Assembly: GCF_004028095.1 (NCBI RefSeq)
Contig: NZ_SBHM01000007.1
Span: forward strand, 1,612,001 to 1,676,000
Source: Paenarthrobacter ureafaciens
GTDB lineage: Bacteria; Actinomycetota; Actinomycetes; Actinomycetales; Micrococcaceae
DNA: 64,000 nucleotides
Reading direction: 5' to 3'
The translations under genes and the position numbers were made by a program. Under the pieces are notes generated by a model. That model was not told where the DNA came from. It searched no databases and saw only the letters and a list, made by a program, of their open reading frames with translations. Shown here piece by piece: positions 1-7,485 of the stretch (position 1 is its first letter; the number at the start of each line of letters is the position of its first letter).

Positions 1-1
1 G

Positions 2-346
2 GAACTGGGCCTGAAGGTGGCGGTGGTTTCGTCCTCCCGCAACGCACCGGCAGTCTTGAAGGCCGCCGGGCTTGACCACCACTTCGAGGTGGTGGTTGAC
101 GGGCAGGTTGCCGCCGGCGTCGGGCTTCCCGGAAAGCCGGACCCCGCAACTTTCACCTATGCCGCCTCGCTGCTGGGTGTTCCCACGGAGGGATGCATCG
201 TGGTGGAGGACGCCGTCTCCGGAGTGCAGGCCGGGAAGGCCGGGAACTTCATGTCGGTGATCGGCGTGGACCGCGGGGCGGGTCGGCAGACGCTGCTGGA
301 CGCTGGTGCCACTTTGGTGGTCGACGACCTCGATGATCTTCTCTAA
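2..346 (+). CDS. HAD-family hydrolase, beta-phosphoglucomutase-like (5' truncated by window)
   Basis: This is the C-terminal 114 codons of a haloacid-dehalogenase superfamily phosphatase/mutase; the frame is open to the first base, so the start lies outside the window. Visible motifs are the SSS motif II region near the start, the GKPDP lysine motif III and the acidic VVEDAVSGVQAG motif IV. These are typical of the beta-phosphoglucomutase subfamily. The next gene, 30 bp downstream on the same strand, encodes a GH65 disaccharide phosphorylase. Phosphorolysis by such an enzyme releases beta-glucose 1-phosphate, which a beta-phosphoglucomutase converts to glucose 6-phosphate. The pairing is common, so this role is inferred from context as well as motifs. 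Confidence 0.85.
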   Translation, partial: ELGLKVAVVSSSRNAPAVLKAAGLDHHFEVVVDGQVAAGVGLPGKPDPATFTYAASLLGVPTEGCIVVEDAVSGVQAGKAGNFMSVIGVDRGAGRQTLLDAGATLVVDDLDDLL

Positions 347-376
347 CCCTACTTTTTCGAAGGAATTCAACAGCCC

Positions 377-2740
377 ATGGCACTGATCAGCTCCGACCGG
401 CTGCGCTTCCCGTGTGAACCGTGGAAGCTCGTGGAAAACATCCACGTCCCCGGTGACGAAGGGACGCTGGAGACGCTTTTTGCGCTCGGCAACGGCCACT
501 TGGGTGTGCGCGGCGCGCACTCCACGCGCGGGGACGGCGAACTCCCGGGTACGTTCATCAACGGGTTCCATGAGATTTGGGACATCAAGCACGCGGAGAA
601 CGCGTACGGCTTTGCCCGCACCGGCCAGCGCATCGTGTATGTCCCGGACGCCAACAACTTCACGGTGACAATCGACGGCGAAGCCCTGAGCCTGTCCGAA
701 TCCACAGTGCTGGACTACCACCGGAGCATCGACTTCTCCACGGGTGTCTACGAGGAATCAACCACGTGGGCCTGCCGCTCCGGCGCAGTGGTCACCACCG
801 TGGAGCGGCGTGCGGTGGGGTTCGATTCCCGCGGCTGCCTTGGGCTTGAACTGTCCATAACTGCGGACCGTGACGTGTCCGCGGACATCACATCCGCCGT
901 CGTGAACCGCCAGGACCAGCCCGTGGAGGACCATTCGGTCCACGATCCCCGGCGTTCCGGACGGCACGCCGGCCGCGTGCTCCTTCCCCTGCACCTGCAC
1001 GGAGCCGATGGCTCGCTGCGCCTGGCGTGGGAGACTTCCGAGTCCCGGCAGCGCGTGGCCATGGCAGTGGACCACTGGATTTCCTCGCCCGAGCAGCCGT
1101 TCGAGACCGTCGTGGCCGAGGACGAGTCCTCGGTGCGTTACGTGCTGGCCATTACCGGCGGCGGGCCGTTCCGTTTGGAGAAGACGGTCAGTTATGTCGT
1201 GGCCGGTTCCGCGGACGACGCCGAAGACCGTGGCGAGAGCCTGGCAGCGGAAGCGGAAGCAAACCTGGTGCCGTTTTCCGACATCCTGGCCCAGAGCCAG
1301 GCCCACTACAACACGTACTGGACCACCGCGGATGTTGCGATCGGCGGACAGCCTGAACTCCAGCAGGCAGTCCGTTGGGCACTGTTCCAGCTCTCCCAGG
1401 CCACGGCGCGTGCCGGTGTGGCAGGTATCCCGGCCAAGGGCGTCAGCGGTTCGGGTTACGAGGGCCACTACTTCTGGGACCAGGAGGTCTACCTCCTGCC
1501 CTACCTCACCTACACCAACCCGACCGGGGCCCGGAAAGTCCTTGAGTCGAGGCATGCCATGCTTCCCGACGCCCGTATCCGGGCCAAGGAGCTAAGCGTG
1601 GACGGAGCCCTTTTCCCGTGGCGGACCATCAACGGACTGGAAGCCAGCGCCTATTACGCCGCGGGAACGGCACAGTTCCACATTGCCGCCGCCATCGCTT
1701 TCGCGGCCAACCGCTATGAGTGGGCCAGCGGGGATGCGGCCTTCGAAGCCGAGGTGGGCGCGGACCTTCTCATCGAGACGGCCCGCATGTGGGCGTCGCT
1801 GGGCTTCTTCGGCAAGGACGGTTTGTTCCACATCCATGGCGTGACGGGCCCGGACGAGTACACGGCCGTGGTGAATGACAACCTCTACACAAACGTCATG
1901 GCGCGCTTCAACCTGCGTGCGGCAGCGGCGCTCGAGCATGAGGGTATTGCCGATACCGAGCGCCTGGTGTGGCGGCAGGCCGCGGAACGCATGTCACTGC
2001 CGTACGATCCACATCTGCAAGTCCACAGCCAGGACAACGACTTCATGACACTGGAGCCCTGGGACTGGAACACCCCCAAGTCCAAGTACCCGCTCCTGCT
2101 GAACTTCCACCCGTTGGTCATCTACCGCCACCAGGTCCTCAAGCAGGCCGATACGGTCCTGGCCATGTTCCTTCAGTGGCAGGACTTCTCCGCTGAGGAG
2201 AAGCAGCGGGCGTTCGACTTCTACGATCCCATCACTACGGGCGACTCCACCCTGTCCGCTTGCGTGCAGGGCATCATGGCGGCCGAGGTGGGTTACGGCG
2301 ACGTGGCGCTGAAGCACTTCACGGAAGCGCTCTTCATCGACCTGGACAACTCCCACGGCAACACCATCGACGGCGTCCACATCGCGTCGACCGGTGGCAT
2401 TTGGAGTTCGCTGGTGTGCGGTTTCGCGGGCATGCGGGACCAAGGCGAGGTGCTGCGCTTCGATCCGCGCCTGCCCACGGAATGGGACGGCCTGGCGTTC
2501 CGGCTCAAGGTCCAAGGGCGCCTGTTGTCCGTGGAACTGTCCCAGGGATCCATCGCGCTGACCTTGGTCCCCGGACCTGAGTACAGCCAGGAACCGTTGC
2601 CGGTCAACGTCCGCAACCAGGAAGTCCAGGTGGGCACGACGACGACGGTCACGGTACCGCTGGATGCGGTCCCCGTGCCGCCGCCGTCGATCTTCCCGAG
2701 TTCATTCCCGACGGCGGGACTCCCGATCGTGGGGCAGTAG
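377..2740 (+). CDS. glycoside hydrolase family 65 disaccharide phosphorylase
   Basis: The 787-residue protein has the length and architecture of GH65 maltose/trehalose/kojibiose phosphorylases: an N-terminal beta-sandwich, an (alpha/alpha)6 barrel and a small C-terminal beta domain. The catalytic general acid is Glu494 in the VTGPDEYTAVVNDN motif. The STGGIW stretch at residues 671-676 corresponds to the phosphate-binding region. The enzyme would cleave an alpha-linked glucose disaccharide with phosphate, giving beta-glucose 1-phosphate and glucose. The preceding beta-phosphoglucomutase-like gene supports this. Which disaccharide is used (maltose, trehalose, kojibiose or nigerose) cannot be told by eye. 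The start ATG follows an AAGGAATTC-type ribosome site. The last 39 bp overlap a small gene on the other strand. Confidence 0.9.
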   Translation: MALISSDRLRFPCEPWKLVENIHVPGDEGTLETLFALGNGHLGVRGAHSTRGDGELPGTFINGFHEIWDIKHAENAYGFARTGQRIVYVPDANNFTVTIDGEALSLSESTVLDYHRSIDFSTGVYEESTTWACRSGAVVTTVERRAVGFDSRGCLGLELSITADRDVSADITSAVVNRQDQPVEDHSVHDPRRSGRHAGRVLLPLHLHGADGSLRLAWETSESRQRVAMAVDHWISSPEQPFETVVAEDESSVRYVLAITGGGPFRLEKTVSYVVAGSADDAEDRGESLAAEAEANLVPFSDILAQSQAHYNTYWTTADVAIGGQPELQQAVRWALFQLSQATARAGVAGIPAKGVSGSGYEGHYFWDQEVYLLPYLTYTNPTGARKVLESRHAMLPDARIRAKELSVDGALFPWRTINGLEASAYYAAGTAQFHIAAAIAFAANRYEWASGDAAFEAEVGADLLIETARMWASLGFFGKDGLFHIHGVTGPDEYTAVVNDNLYTNVMARFNLRAAAALEHEGIADTERLVWRQAAERMSLPYDPHLQVHSQDNDFMTLEPWDWNTPKSKYPLLLNFHPLVIYRHQVLKQADTVLAMFLQWQDFSAEEKQRAFDFYDPITTGDSTLSACVQGIMAAEVGYGDVALKHFTEALFIDLDNSHGNTIDGVHIASTGGIWSSLVCGFAGMRDQGEVLRFDPRLPTEWDGLAFRLKVQGRLLSVELSQGSIALTLVPGPEYSQEPLPVNVRNQEVQVGTTTTVTVPLDAVPVPPPSIFPSSFPTAGLPIVGQ

Positions 2741-2938
2741 CAGTCCCGCCGGGGCCGGCCGGGTGTGGTCCTCGATGAGGCCGCTGGCCGCGATTTCCCG
2801 TAGCGAATAGATCCCCTTGGCTGCGGAGTCCTTGTCATGGAAGCACATGGACAGGGCCAGTTCGATGCCGTCGGCGTCCACCAGGCGTACGCGACAGTCG
2901 CCGCCGGCGGCATCGATCAGTTCAAAATGTCCTGCCAT
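2702..2938 (-). CDS. small DUF1508/YegP-like protein
   Basis: The 78-residue product begins MAGHFELIDAAGGDCRVRL and continues with DADGIELALS and GIYSLREIAA. This is the one-repeat pattern of YegP/DUF1508 proteins (a beta-hairpin, then a lysine/serine-rich turn and a helix). Function is unknown in this family. The ATG overlaps the TGA of the upstream gene as TGATG, so translation is probably coupled. The 3' end runs 39 bp into the end of the GH65 gene on the opposite strand. The last 20 or so residues (after HTRPAPAG) are outside the family pattern and may be poorly conserved. Confidence 0.6.
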   Translation of the reverse strand: MAGHFELIDAAGGDCRVRLVDADGIELALSMCFHDKDSAAKGIYSLREIAASGLIEDHTRPAPAGLLLPHDRESRRRE

Positions 2939-3426
2939 CAGGCGGCGCTCCCCTCTCGCCGGTCCGGTGACTCCTGACGGGGCGGCGACTTCCGCGCGGC
3001 AGGGGACTCCCGCCGTGCAGTCGACTCCCGCCTTGCTGTCGACTCCCGCCTTGCGGGGAGAGTCGGCGTTTCCGTGCGTGCGGCCCGCGGCCTGCCACTT
3101 GCGGGATGGGCCGCCATCGCGGCGTTCCTGCGGCGGTCGAGCTCCGATGAGATGAGCTCCAGCAGCGCTTTGGCAGGTTCGGAGAGATGGTGCGAGTCCG
3201 CCGAGCCCAATTGGTCGCAATGGACCAGGACGTGGCGGATGCGTTCCAATTCCCTCGTCGGGACCAGCGGCCAACGCCGGAATAGTTGGCGGACCGCGAT
3301 GGCGCCAAGGAGCGCGTCGGGTTTGTTGGGCAGGTCGTGCGGCCTTGATGCTCCTCGTCGAGCAATGGGGGCCGCGAACGGCGCTACGCCATGCGAGTAG
3401 GTGGTTTTGACGGTGTTGGGGGCCAT
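2938..3426 (-). CDS. hypothetical protein with Arg/Glu/Ser repeat tail
   Basis: I do not recognise this 162-residue protein. The start ATG follows a good GGGGAGGTC ribosome site 6 bp away. The middle part (residues about 40-100) is probably helical, with the stretch PTRELERIRHVLVHCDQLG. The C-terminal third is low-complexity, with ARREST repeated, encoded by three 18-bp tandem units at 3005-3058 that start GACTCCCGCC. The gene appears to be the first of a two-gene unit with the DUF1508-like protein through a TGATG overlap. The repetitive tail is likely disordered. No function is proposed. Confidence 0.55.
   Translation of the reverse strand: MAPNTVKTTYSHGVAPFAAPIARRGASRPHDLPNKPDALLGAIAVRQLFRRWPLVPTRELERIRHVLVHCDQLGSADSHHLSEPAKALLELISSELDRRRNAAMAAHPASGRPRAARTETPTLPARRESTARRESTARRESPAARKSPPRQESPDRREGSAA
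3005..3058. repeat. three 18-bp tandem repeats inside a coding region
   Basis: Units at 3005-3022, 3023-3040 and 3041-3058 share GACTCCCGCC plus a variable TTGC/GTGC tail. The 18-bp length keeps the reading frame, giving six-residue protein repeats at the C terminus of the hypothetical protein on the minus strand. Confidence 0.75.
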
Positions 3427-3514
3427 GCGGACCTCCCCGAAACGTAGAGCGAAGGAAGCCGGCTGCGTGACTATGAAAAGTAGCTTACAGAATGTGAGTT
3501 ATGTCATTCAATGA

Positions 3515-3532
3515 TTACGAAAAAGTTCGTAA
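3515..3532. promoter_or_regulatory. 7-bp inverted repeat in AT-rich intergenic DNA
   Basis: TTACGAA (3515-3521) and TTCGTAA (3526-3532) form a perfect inverted repeat with a 4-base centre. It lies in an unusually AT-rich 150-bp gap between the end of the GAF-ANTAR gene and the start of the repeat-tail gene, both on the minus strand. It could be an operator or a weak hairpin. There is no T-run on either side, so I do not call it a terminator. Confidence 0.35.
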
Positions 3533-3576
3533 AACGAGTTTATAATACCCAGCTTACTGACTACTTGCCTTGCTGA

Positions 3577-4317
3577 TTACTCGTCGAAATGTGCGCTGTT
3601 CGTCTGCGGCGTCCCGGCAACCCTGTCAACGATTGCCTGGGCGACGTCGCGCAGTTTGCGGTTCCCGTTGCCGGAAGCACGCCGGAGGATCAAAAAAGCT
3701 TCGTCGTGTGAGCACCGGTTCTGCGACATGATGATGCCGCACGCAAGGTCAATGACGGTCCTGCTCTGCATGGCCGACTGGAGGTCGTCGCCGCGTTGGT
3801 TGGAGGCTGCCATCCGGACGGCAAGGTGGAGTGCCTTGCTGGACATCTTGACGAAGAGGACCGCGTCGGCGATCGCCTTGGTGGTGAAGACCCCGGGCCT
3901 GGGAGCGAAGACGTTCAGGACCGCCTTGGAGTCGTCCCCCAGTTCCATGGGCACGCCCAGTGCGCTGGTGATGCCTTCGGCGAGCAGCTCCTGCGCGTAC
4001 ACGGGCCACCGCGGATCCTTATGCGCGTCCTCCAGGACCTTCGGTTCGCCGGATTCCAGTGCATCCACGCACGGGCCCTCGCCAAGGCGTTGTTCGATCC
4101 GGTCAAGGATGATGGCGCGTTCGCTGTTGCCGCCGATGGTCGCTGTGCGCTTGCGGCGGCGCAGCGTCACGGCGCACTCGATGTCCACTCCGGTGGCGCG
4201 CCTCATCATGTCAGCTGAGAAGTTGGTCAGGCCATCCAGGAAATCCTTGATGTCTTCCGTGCCGGAGATAAGGTCCACCAGTTGCTCGAAGTCGTCGGAC
4301 CTCTCTTGGTCACTCAT
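3577..4317 (-). CDS. GAF and ANTAR domain transcription antitermination regulator
   Basis: The 246-residue protein begins MSDQERSDDFEQLVDLISG; longer upstream readings lack a ribosome site. Residues about 25-165 form a GAF sensor domain (LGEGPCVDALESGEP and SALGVPMEL are typical). Residues about 175-235 form an ANTAR RNA-binding domain (SRTVIDLACGIIMSQNRCSHDEAFLILRRAS written in pieces here: SRTVIDLACGIIM, then SHDEAFLILRRAS). Such proteins bind dual-hexaloop RNA hairpins to stop termination. Actinobacteria often carry several copies. The gene starts 41 bp downstream of a TspO-like gene on the same strand and may be co-transcribed with it. Its RNA targets are not evident here. Confidence 0.85.
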   Translation of the reverse strand: MSDQERSDDFEQLVDLISGTEDIKDFLDGLTNFSADMMRRATGVDIECAVTLRRRKRTATIGGNSERAIILDRIEQRLGEGPCVDALESGEPKVLEDAHKDPRWPVYAQELLAEGITSALGVPMELGDDSKAVLNVFAPRPGVFTTKAIADAVLFVKMSSKALHLAVRMAASNQRGDDLQSAMQSRTVIDLACGIIMSQNRCSHDEAFLILRRASGNGNRKLRDVAQAIVDRVAGTPQTNSAHFDE

Positions 4318-4358
4318 GGCTCCAAATGTAGGAGCCTGCCCCTCACCTAACAAGCGAA

Positions 4359-5195
4359 CTACCTTTCCTGCCCGCTGCGCACACGCGCAAGGGCTGTCAT
4401 GGAACGGGTCCGCACAATGATCGCGGCTCCCAGGACGGCGGCTGCGGCTGCGGCTGCAGCTATGGCCGTCGGTGCGGACTCGGGAGAGTCCGCGCTCCTG
4501 CCTACAGTAATCCAAGCCAGCCCCCACGCGATGGCGGCTGCCAGTGCCAGCCGACCCTCACCTTTGACAGCCACAGCGATTCCGACGGCGGCCACCACCA
4601 CCAGCACGGCGATGGACCAGACTTCCGGTCGCCAACCAAAGCCGGAGAAGCCGGCGGCCTTCAGGGCGGCGGCAATGTTCGCGCAGACGGCAACGCTCGC
4701 CCAGCCAAGGTACAGGCCGAGGGTTCCGTCAACCACCACGGCCTCCGGCACTGACGCGGGCCGCCGGGAAATGAAGCGCCGGAAAGCGACCACCAAAACC
4801 ACAAGCAGGGCAACGATCACCAGCACGCTGACCGGCAGCCAACCCGCCTGGACCGACAGGATCCACGCGGCGTTCAGCAGCATGGAGCAAGCAACCACCC
4901 AGCCCAGGGACCGTTGGCGTGGATTGCTCTTCTGCGAAGGCAGCCACTGCCATGCCGTGTAAGCCACCAGCCCTGTGTAGATCACGGACCAGATGGAGAA
5001 CGCAGGCGTGGCCGGCGCAAGCAACGTGGAGTCCGCGCTGAGGGCGCCGCCCGCCGCCTGGGCGATGGGAGTTCCGCCAAAAACTCCGACGCCGATCATG
5101 GAACCAACAATGCAAACAACCAGGCTCAGGGTCACAGAAACCTGGCGCGCAAGGTCATTCCGGGCCGTCGAATCGGTGGATTCTGAAATATTCAC
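4359..5195 (-). CDS. TspO/MBR-related tryptophan-rich sensory membrane protein
   Basis: The 278-residue protein has about eight hydrophobic segments. The motif ATPAFSIWSVIYTGLVAYTAWQWLP (here split: ATPAFSIWSVIY and YTAWQWLP) near residues 61-85 resembles the conserved WxPxxxxFxxVW region of TspO-type proteins, though this family is longer and more diverged. TspO proteins bind tetrapyrroles and help regulate photo-oxidative and carotenoid responses. The start is GTG with an AGAGG ribosome site. It is divergent from a MarR gene and lies next to the carotenoid operon, which fits a light or oxidative-stress link. That link is inference. Confidence 0.65.
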   Translation of the reverse strand: MNISESTDSTARNDLARQVSVTLSLVVCIVGSMIGVGVFGGTPIAQAAGGALSADSTLLAPATPAFSIWSVIYTGLVAYTAWQWLPSQKSNPRQRSLGWVVACSMLLNAAWILSVQAGWLPVSVLVIVALLVVLVVAFRRFISRRPASVPEAVVVDGTLGLYLGWASVAVCANIAAALKAAGFSGFGWRPEVWSIAVLVVVAAVGIAVAVKGEGRLALAAAIAWGLAWITVGRSADSPESAPTAIAAAAAAAAVLGAAIIVRTRSMTALARVRSGQER

Positions 5196-5232
5196 TCTGT
5201 CAGCCTCTTTCCTTCCGGCACGTGCAGGGACT

Positions 5233-5247
5233 TAGTATCAGATGCTA
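5233..5247. promoter_or_regulatory. candidate MarR operator (imperfect palindrome)
   Basis: TAGTATCAGATGCTA is a 15-bp imperfect palindrome in the 89-bp gap between the divergent TspO-like and MarR genes. Its position and size suit a MarR dimer that represses both genes. This is inference from symmetry and position only. Confidence 0.45.
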
Positions 5248-5284
5248 GGGAAACGAGCTTCAAGCTGATCGAAGGAAACACAGG

Positions 5285-5869
5285 ATGGACGCGGACCACC
5301 ACGCAAAGGGTTATTGGTACGGAAAAGACCCGGTGCAGAAGGAAAAGGCCGTGGACGTGCTGAACGCCCTGCGCGACTACAGGGTGTCCGAGCAAGCCAT
5401 GCGGCGCCGGACGCGTTCATCCATGCTGATGGGCGAAAAGGACCTGCTGGCCCTGCGTTACCTCTTCGAGGCCGAGGCCGACGGTCGCGTAATGAAGCCG
5501 AAGGATCTGGGCGAGCGGCTCGGGATAACCTCGGCGTCCATGACCACCCTGATTGACCGCCTCGTGGAGTCCGGCCACATCCGCCGCGAACCGCATCCGA
5601 CCGACCGGCGGGCACTGATCCTCCGGGCCACTCCGGCTTCGGACCAGGAAGTCCGGCATACCCTGGGCGGCATGCACCGCCGCATGATGGACGTGGCCAG
5701 CGCGCTGAGCCCGGAGGAAGCTGCCGTGGTGACGGCTTTCCTGCGGGATATGCGCCAAGCCCTGGACACAGTGGACGACGAGAACACAGTGGATGGCGGG
5801 AACACAGTGGATGGCGGGGCCGGTCACGGGGAACCGGGTGCCGCAGCGGGGGATTCACAGCCTTCATGA
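5285..5869 (+). CDS. MarR-family transcriptional regulator
   Basis: The 194-residue protein has a winged-helix DNA-binding domain at residues about 45-120. The recognition helix region is LGITSASMTTLIDRLVESG and the wing is REPHPTDRRA, both classic MarR signatures. The start ATG follows AGGAAACACAGG. The C-terminal tail is Gly/Asp-rich and encoded by short in-frame repeats of AACACAGTGGATGG at 5782-5818. Its stop overlaps the stop of the carotenoid gene crtYf/crtEb by 6 bp in convergent orientation. It resembles the second MarR gene at 11797 in the wing region. The ligand is unknown. Confidence 0.88.
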   Translation: MDADHHAKGYWYGKDPVQKEKAVDVLNALRDYRVSEQAMRRRTRSSMLMGEKDLLALRYLFEAEADGRVMKPKDLGERLGITSASMTTLIDRLVESGHIRREPHPTDRRALILRATPASDQEVRHTLGGMHRRMMDVASALSPEEAAVVTAFLRDMRQALDTVDDENTVDGGNTVDGGAGHGEPGAAAGDSQPS

Positions 5870-7093
5870 CGTGAGGCTCCACTGGAGGATGAGGATCAGC
5901 GTCACCAGGAAACCCGAGCCGTAATTGAGCCAAATGAACCGCCGCCACGCCACATTGGTGCGCGCCGCCGTCGTATCCGTCACGTTCCACCAACGGGCAC
6001 AATTGACGATGTAGGGGATGGCGATCAGGGCCGCCAGCGGCCCGGACCAGGGGGTGGCCAGCATGGCAAGACCGGCAAGCAGCCACAGCACGACGGCGGT
6101 ACGCACGGTTCGCCGGGCACCGAAGACTGTGGCGATCGAAGCGATATCTGCCTGCCGGTCCGGTTCAATATCCTGCACGGCGCCGAACGCGTGGGCGGCC
6201 ATGCCCCACATAAAGAATGCTGCCAACAGGATGACCAAGCCGGGCGTGACCGTGGCTCCGGCGATAGCCAGCCCCACCACTGCCGGGCTCACAAAGTGCG
6301 TGCTGGACGTGATGGAATCCAGCACGGGGCGTTCCTTGAACCTCAGCCCCGCCGCCGAGTAGGCAACCACCGCGAAGGCGCTCACCAACAGCGGCAGCCA
6401 CGAGGCCGGGCCGCCTGCGGCAGCGAGGACCACCAGGAACGGGACGTTGGTGACGGCCGCGAGCCACAGCATGGGCCGGTGCAGCCGCGGCGCAAGGAGG
6501 GCACCCTCGATTCCGCCTTTTCGTGGATTCTTCAGGTCCGAGGCGTAGTCGAAGACGTCGTTGATGCCGTACATGGCCAGGTTGTAGGGAACCAGGAAGT
6601 AGAACGTGCCCACTATCAGGACCCAATCGACCTCGCGGGTGGTTAGCAGCATGGCCGCGGCGAACGGGTACGCGGTGTTGATCCAGCTGATGGGCCGGGA
6701 CGCGACGAAGGCCTGGGGGAGCAGCCCCGTGAGCCCGTCGGTGGAACCGGCTTTGGCGTCGGCGTGCGGCGTGGTGGGGTGGCCTCCGTCCAGTGTTCGC
6801 CTGCGGCGCGTCATCCAGGCCCACAAGCCGGGAAGAGCCAACACGCCGGCCAGCGGATAAGCGAAGTCTTCAACAGGCGCCAGCCCGATGCTTGCGCCAA
6901 GCAGGTGCTGGGAATCGTAGTGGAACAACTCCATGCCGATCATGACGGAGTCGAACACCGCCGTGAGCACGGCCAAAGCGGCGAAGGCGATACCCGTGGC
7001 CTGCCAATGCCGGCGGCCGGCACCCCGGGCAAACGCGACTCCTGCCACCGCGGAAGCAACCACGAAGGCGAGGGCGAGCCACAAGTACGTCAT
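5864..7093 (-). CDS. crtYf/crtEb: fused lycopene cyclase subunit (CrtYf type) and lycopene elongase (CrtEb type)
   Basis: The 409-residue membrane protein has two parts. Residues 1 to about 100 form a three-helix heterodimeric lycopene cyclase domain with the PVEDFAYPL motif. Residues about 125-409 form a UbiA-type prenyltransferase with the first Asp-rich motif in NDVFDYASD and a second one in QDIEPDRQAD. The prenyltransferase adds two C5 units to lycopene to give C50 flavuxanthin-like carotenoids, and the cyclase subunit with CrtYe closes the end rings. In Corynebacterium these are two genes; fusion of the two is known as LbtBC in Dietzia. Start ATG overlaps the crtYe stop (ATGA). Last gene of the operon. 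Confidence 0.88.
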   Translation of the reverse strand: MTYLWLALAFVVASAVAGVAFARGAGRRHWQATGIAFAALAVLTAVFDSVMIGMELFHYDSQHLLGASIGLAPVEDFAYPLAGVLALPGLWAWMTRRRRTLDGGHPTTPHADAKAGSTDGLTGLLPQAFVASRPISWINTAYPFAAAMLLTTREVDWVLIVGTFYFLVPYNLAMYGINDVFDYASDLKNPRKGGIEGALLAPRLHRPMLWLAAVTNVPFLVVLAAAGGPASWLPLLVSAFAVVAYSAAGLRFKERPVLDSITSSTHFVSPAVVGLAIAGATVTPGLVILLAAFFMWGMAAHAFGAVQDIEPDRQADIASIATVFGARRTVRTAVVLWLLAGLAMLATPWSGPLAALIAIPYIVNCARWWNVTDTTAARTNVAWRRFIWLNYGSGFLVTLILILQWSLTS

Positions 7094-7485
7094 GCGTTCT
7101 CCCGTTCGCGCGCCGGCTTTCCGTGCGAAGAGCGTGCGGCTGCTGACGCGCCGCCCGTCCCTTTCCGGTCCGCCGCCCGCGCCAGGACCTCCCGCGCGCC
7201 CGTAAAGAGGACCATGGTGCACAGGATGAGGAAGAGGAGGAACACGGGCTCTTCAAGGGGAAGCTCGGGGGCAAACAGGATGCCGGTGGCAATGGCACTT
7301 TCTCCACGCAGGAAAATCCCCAGCCCGATTCCAGCGATGTCCCAGGCCAGGAAGAACGCCAGCCCGACGGCGGTGACCACCGTTGCCGCTTTGGCGTCAT
7401 GCCAAAAGAAGAGCCGGAAACGGTGGTCCAGCAGCAGCATGCAAACGATGCCGGCAAGAAGCGACGCCAGATAGATGACTCCCAT
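7090..7485 (-). CDS. crtYe: lycopene cyclase subunit, CrtYe type
   Basis: The 131-residue protein has three or four membrane helices and the PELPLEEPVFLL motif, which is the conserved acidic motif of CarR/CrtYc-d and CrtYe-f cyclases. It works as a heterodimer with the cyclase domain encoded by the next gene. The C-terminal 35 residues are charged and probably cytoplasmic. The start overlaps the crtI stop as TGATG and its own stop overlaps the next start as ATGA. Whether the rings formed are epsilon (decaprenoxanthin) or gamma (sarcinaxanthin) cannot be read from the sequence by eye. Confidence 0.88.
   Translation of the reverse strand: MGVIYLASLLAGIVCMLLLDHRFRLFFWHDAKAATVVTAVGLAFFLAWDIAGIGLGIFLRGESAIATGILFAPELPLEEPVFLLFLILCTMVLFTGAREVLARAADRKGTGGASAAARSSHGKPARERENA

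Noticed and set aside
3005..3058. CRISPR-like repeat array
   Set aside because: The 18-bp units are directly adjacent without spacers and keep the reading frame, so they are coding tandem repeats.
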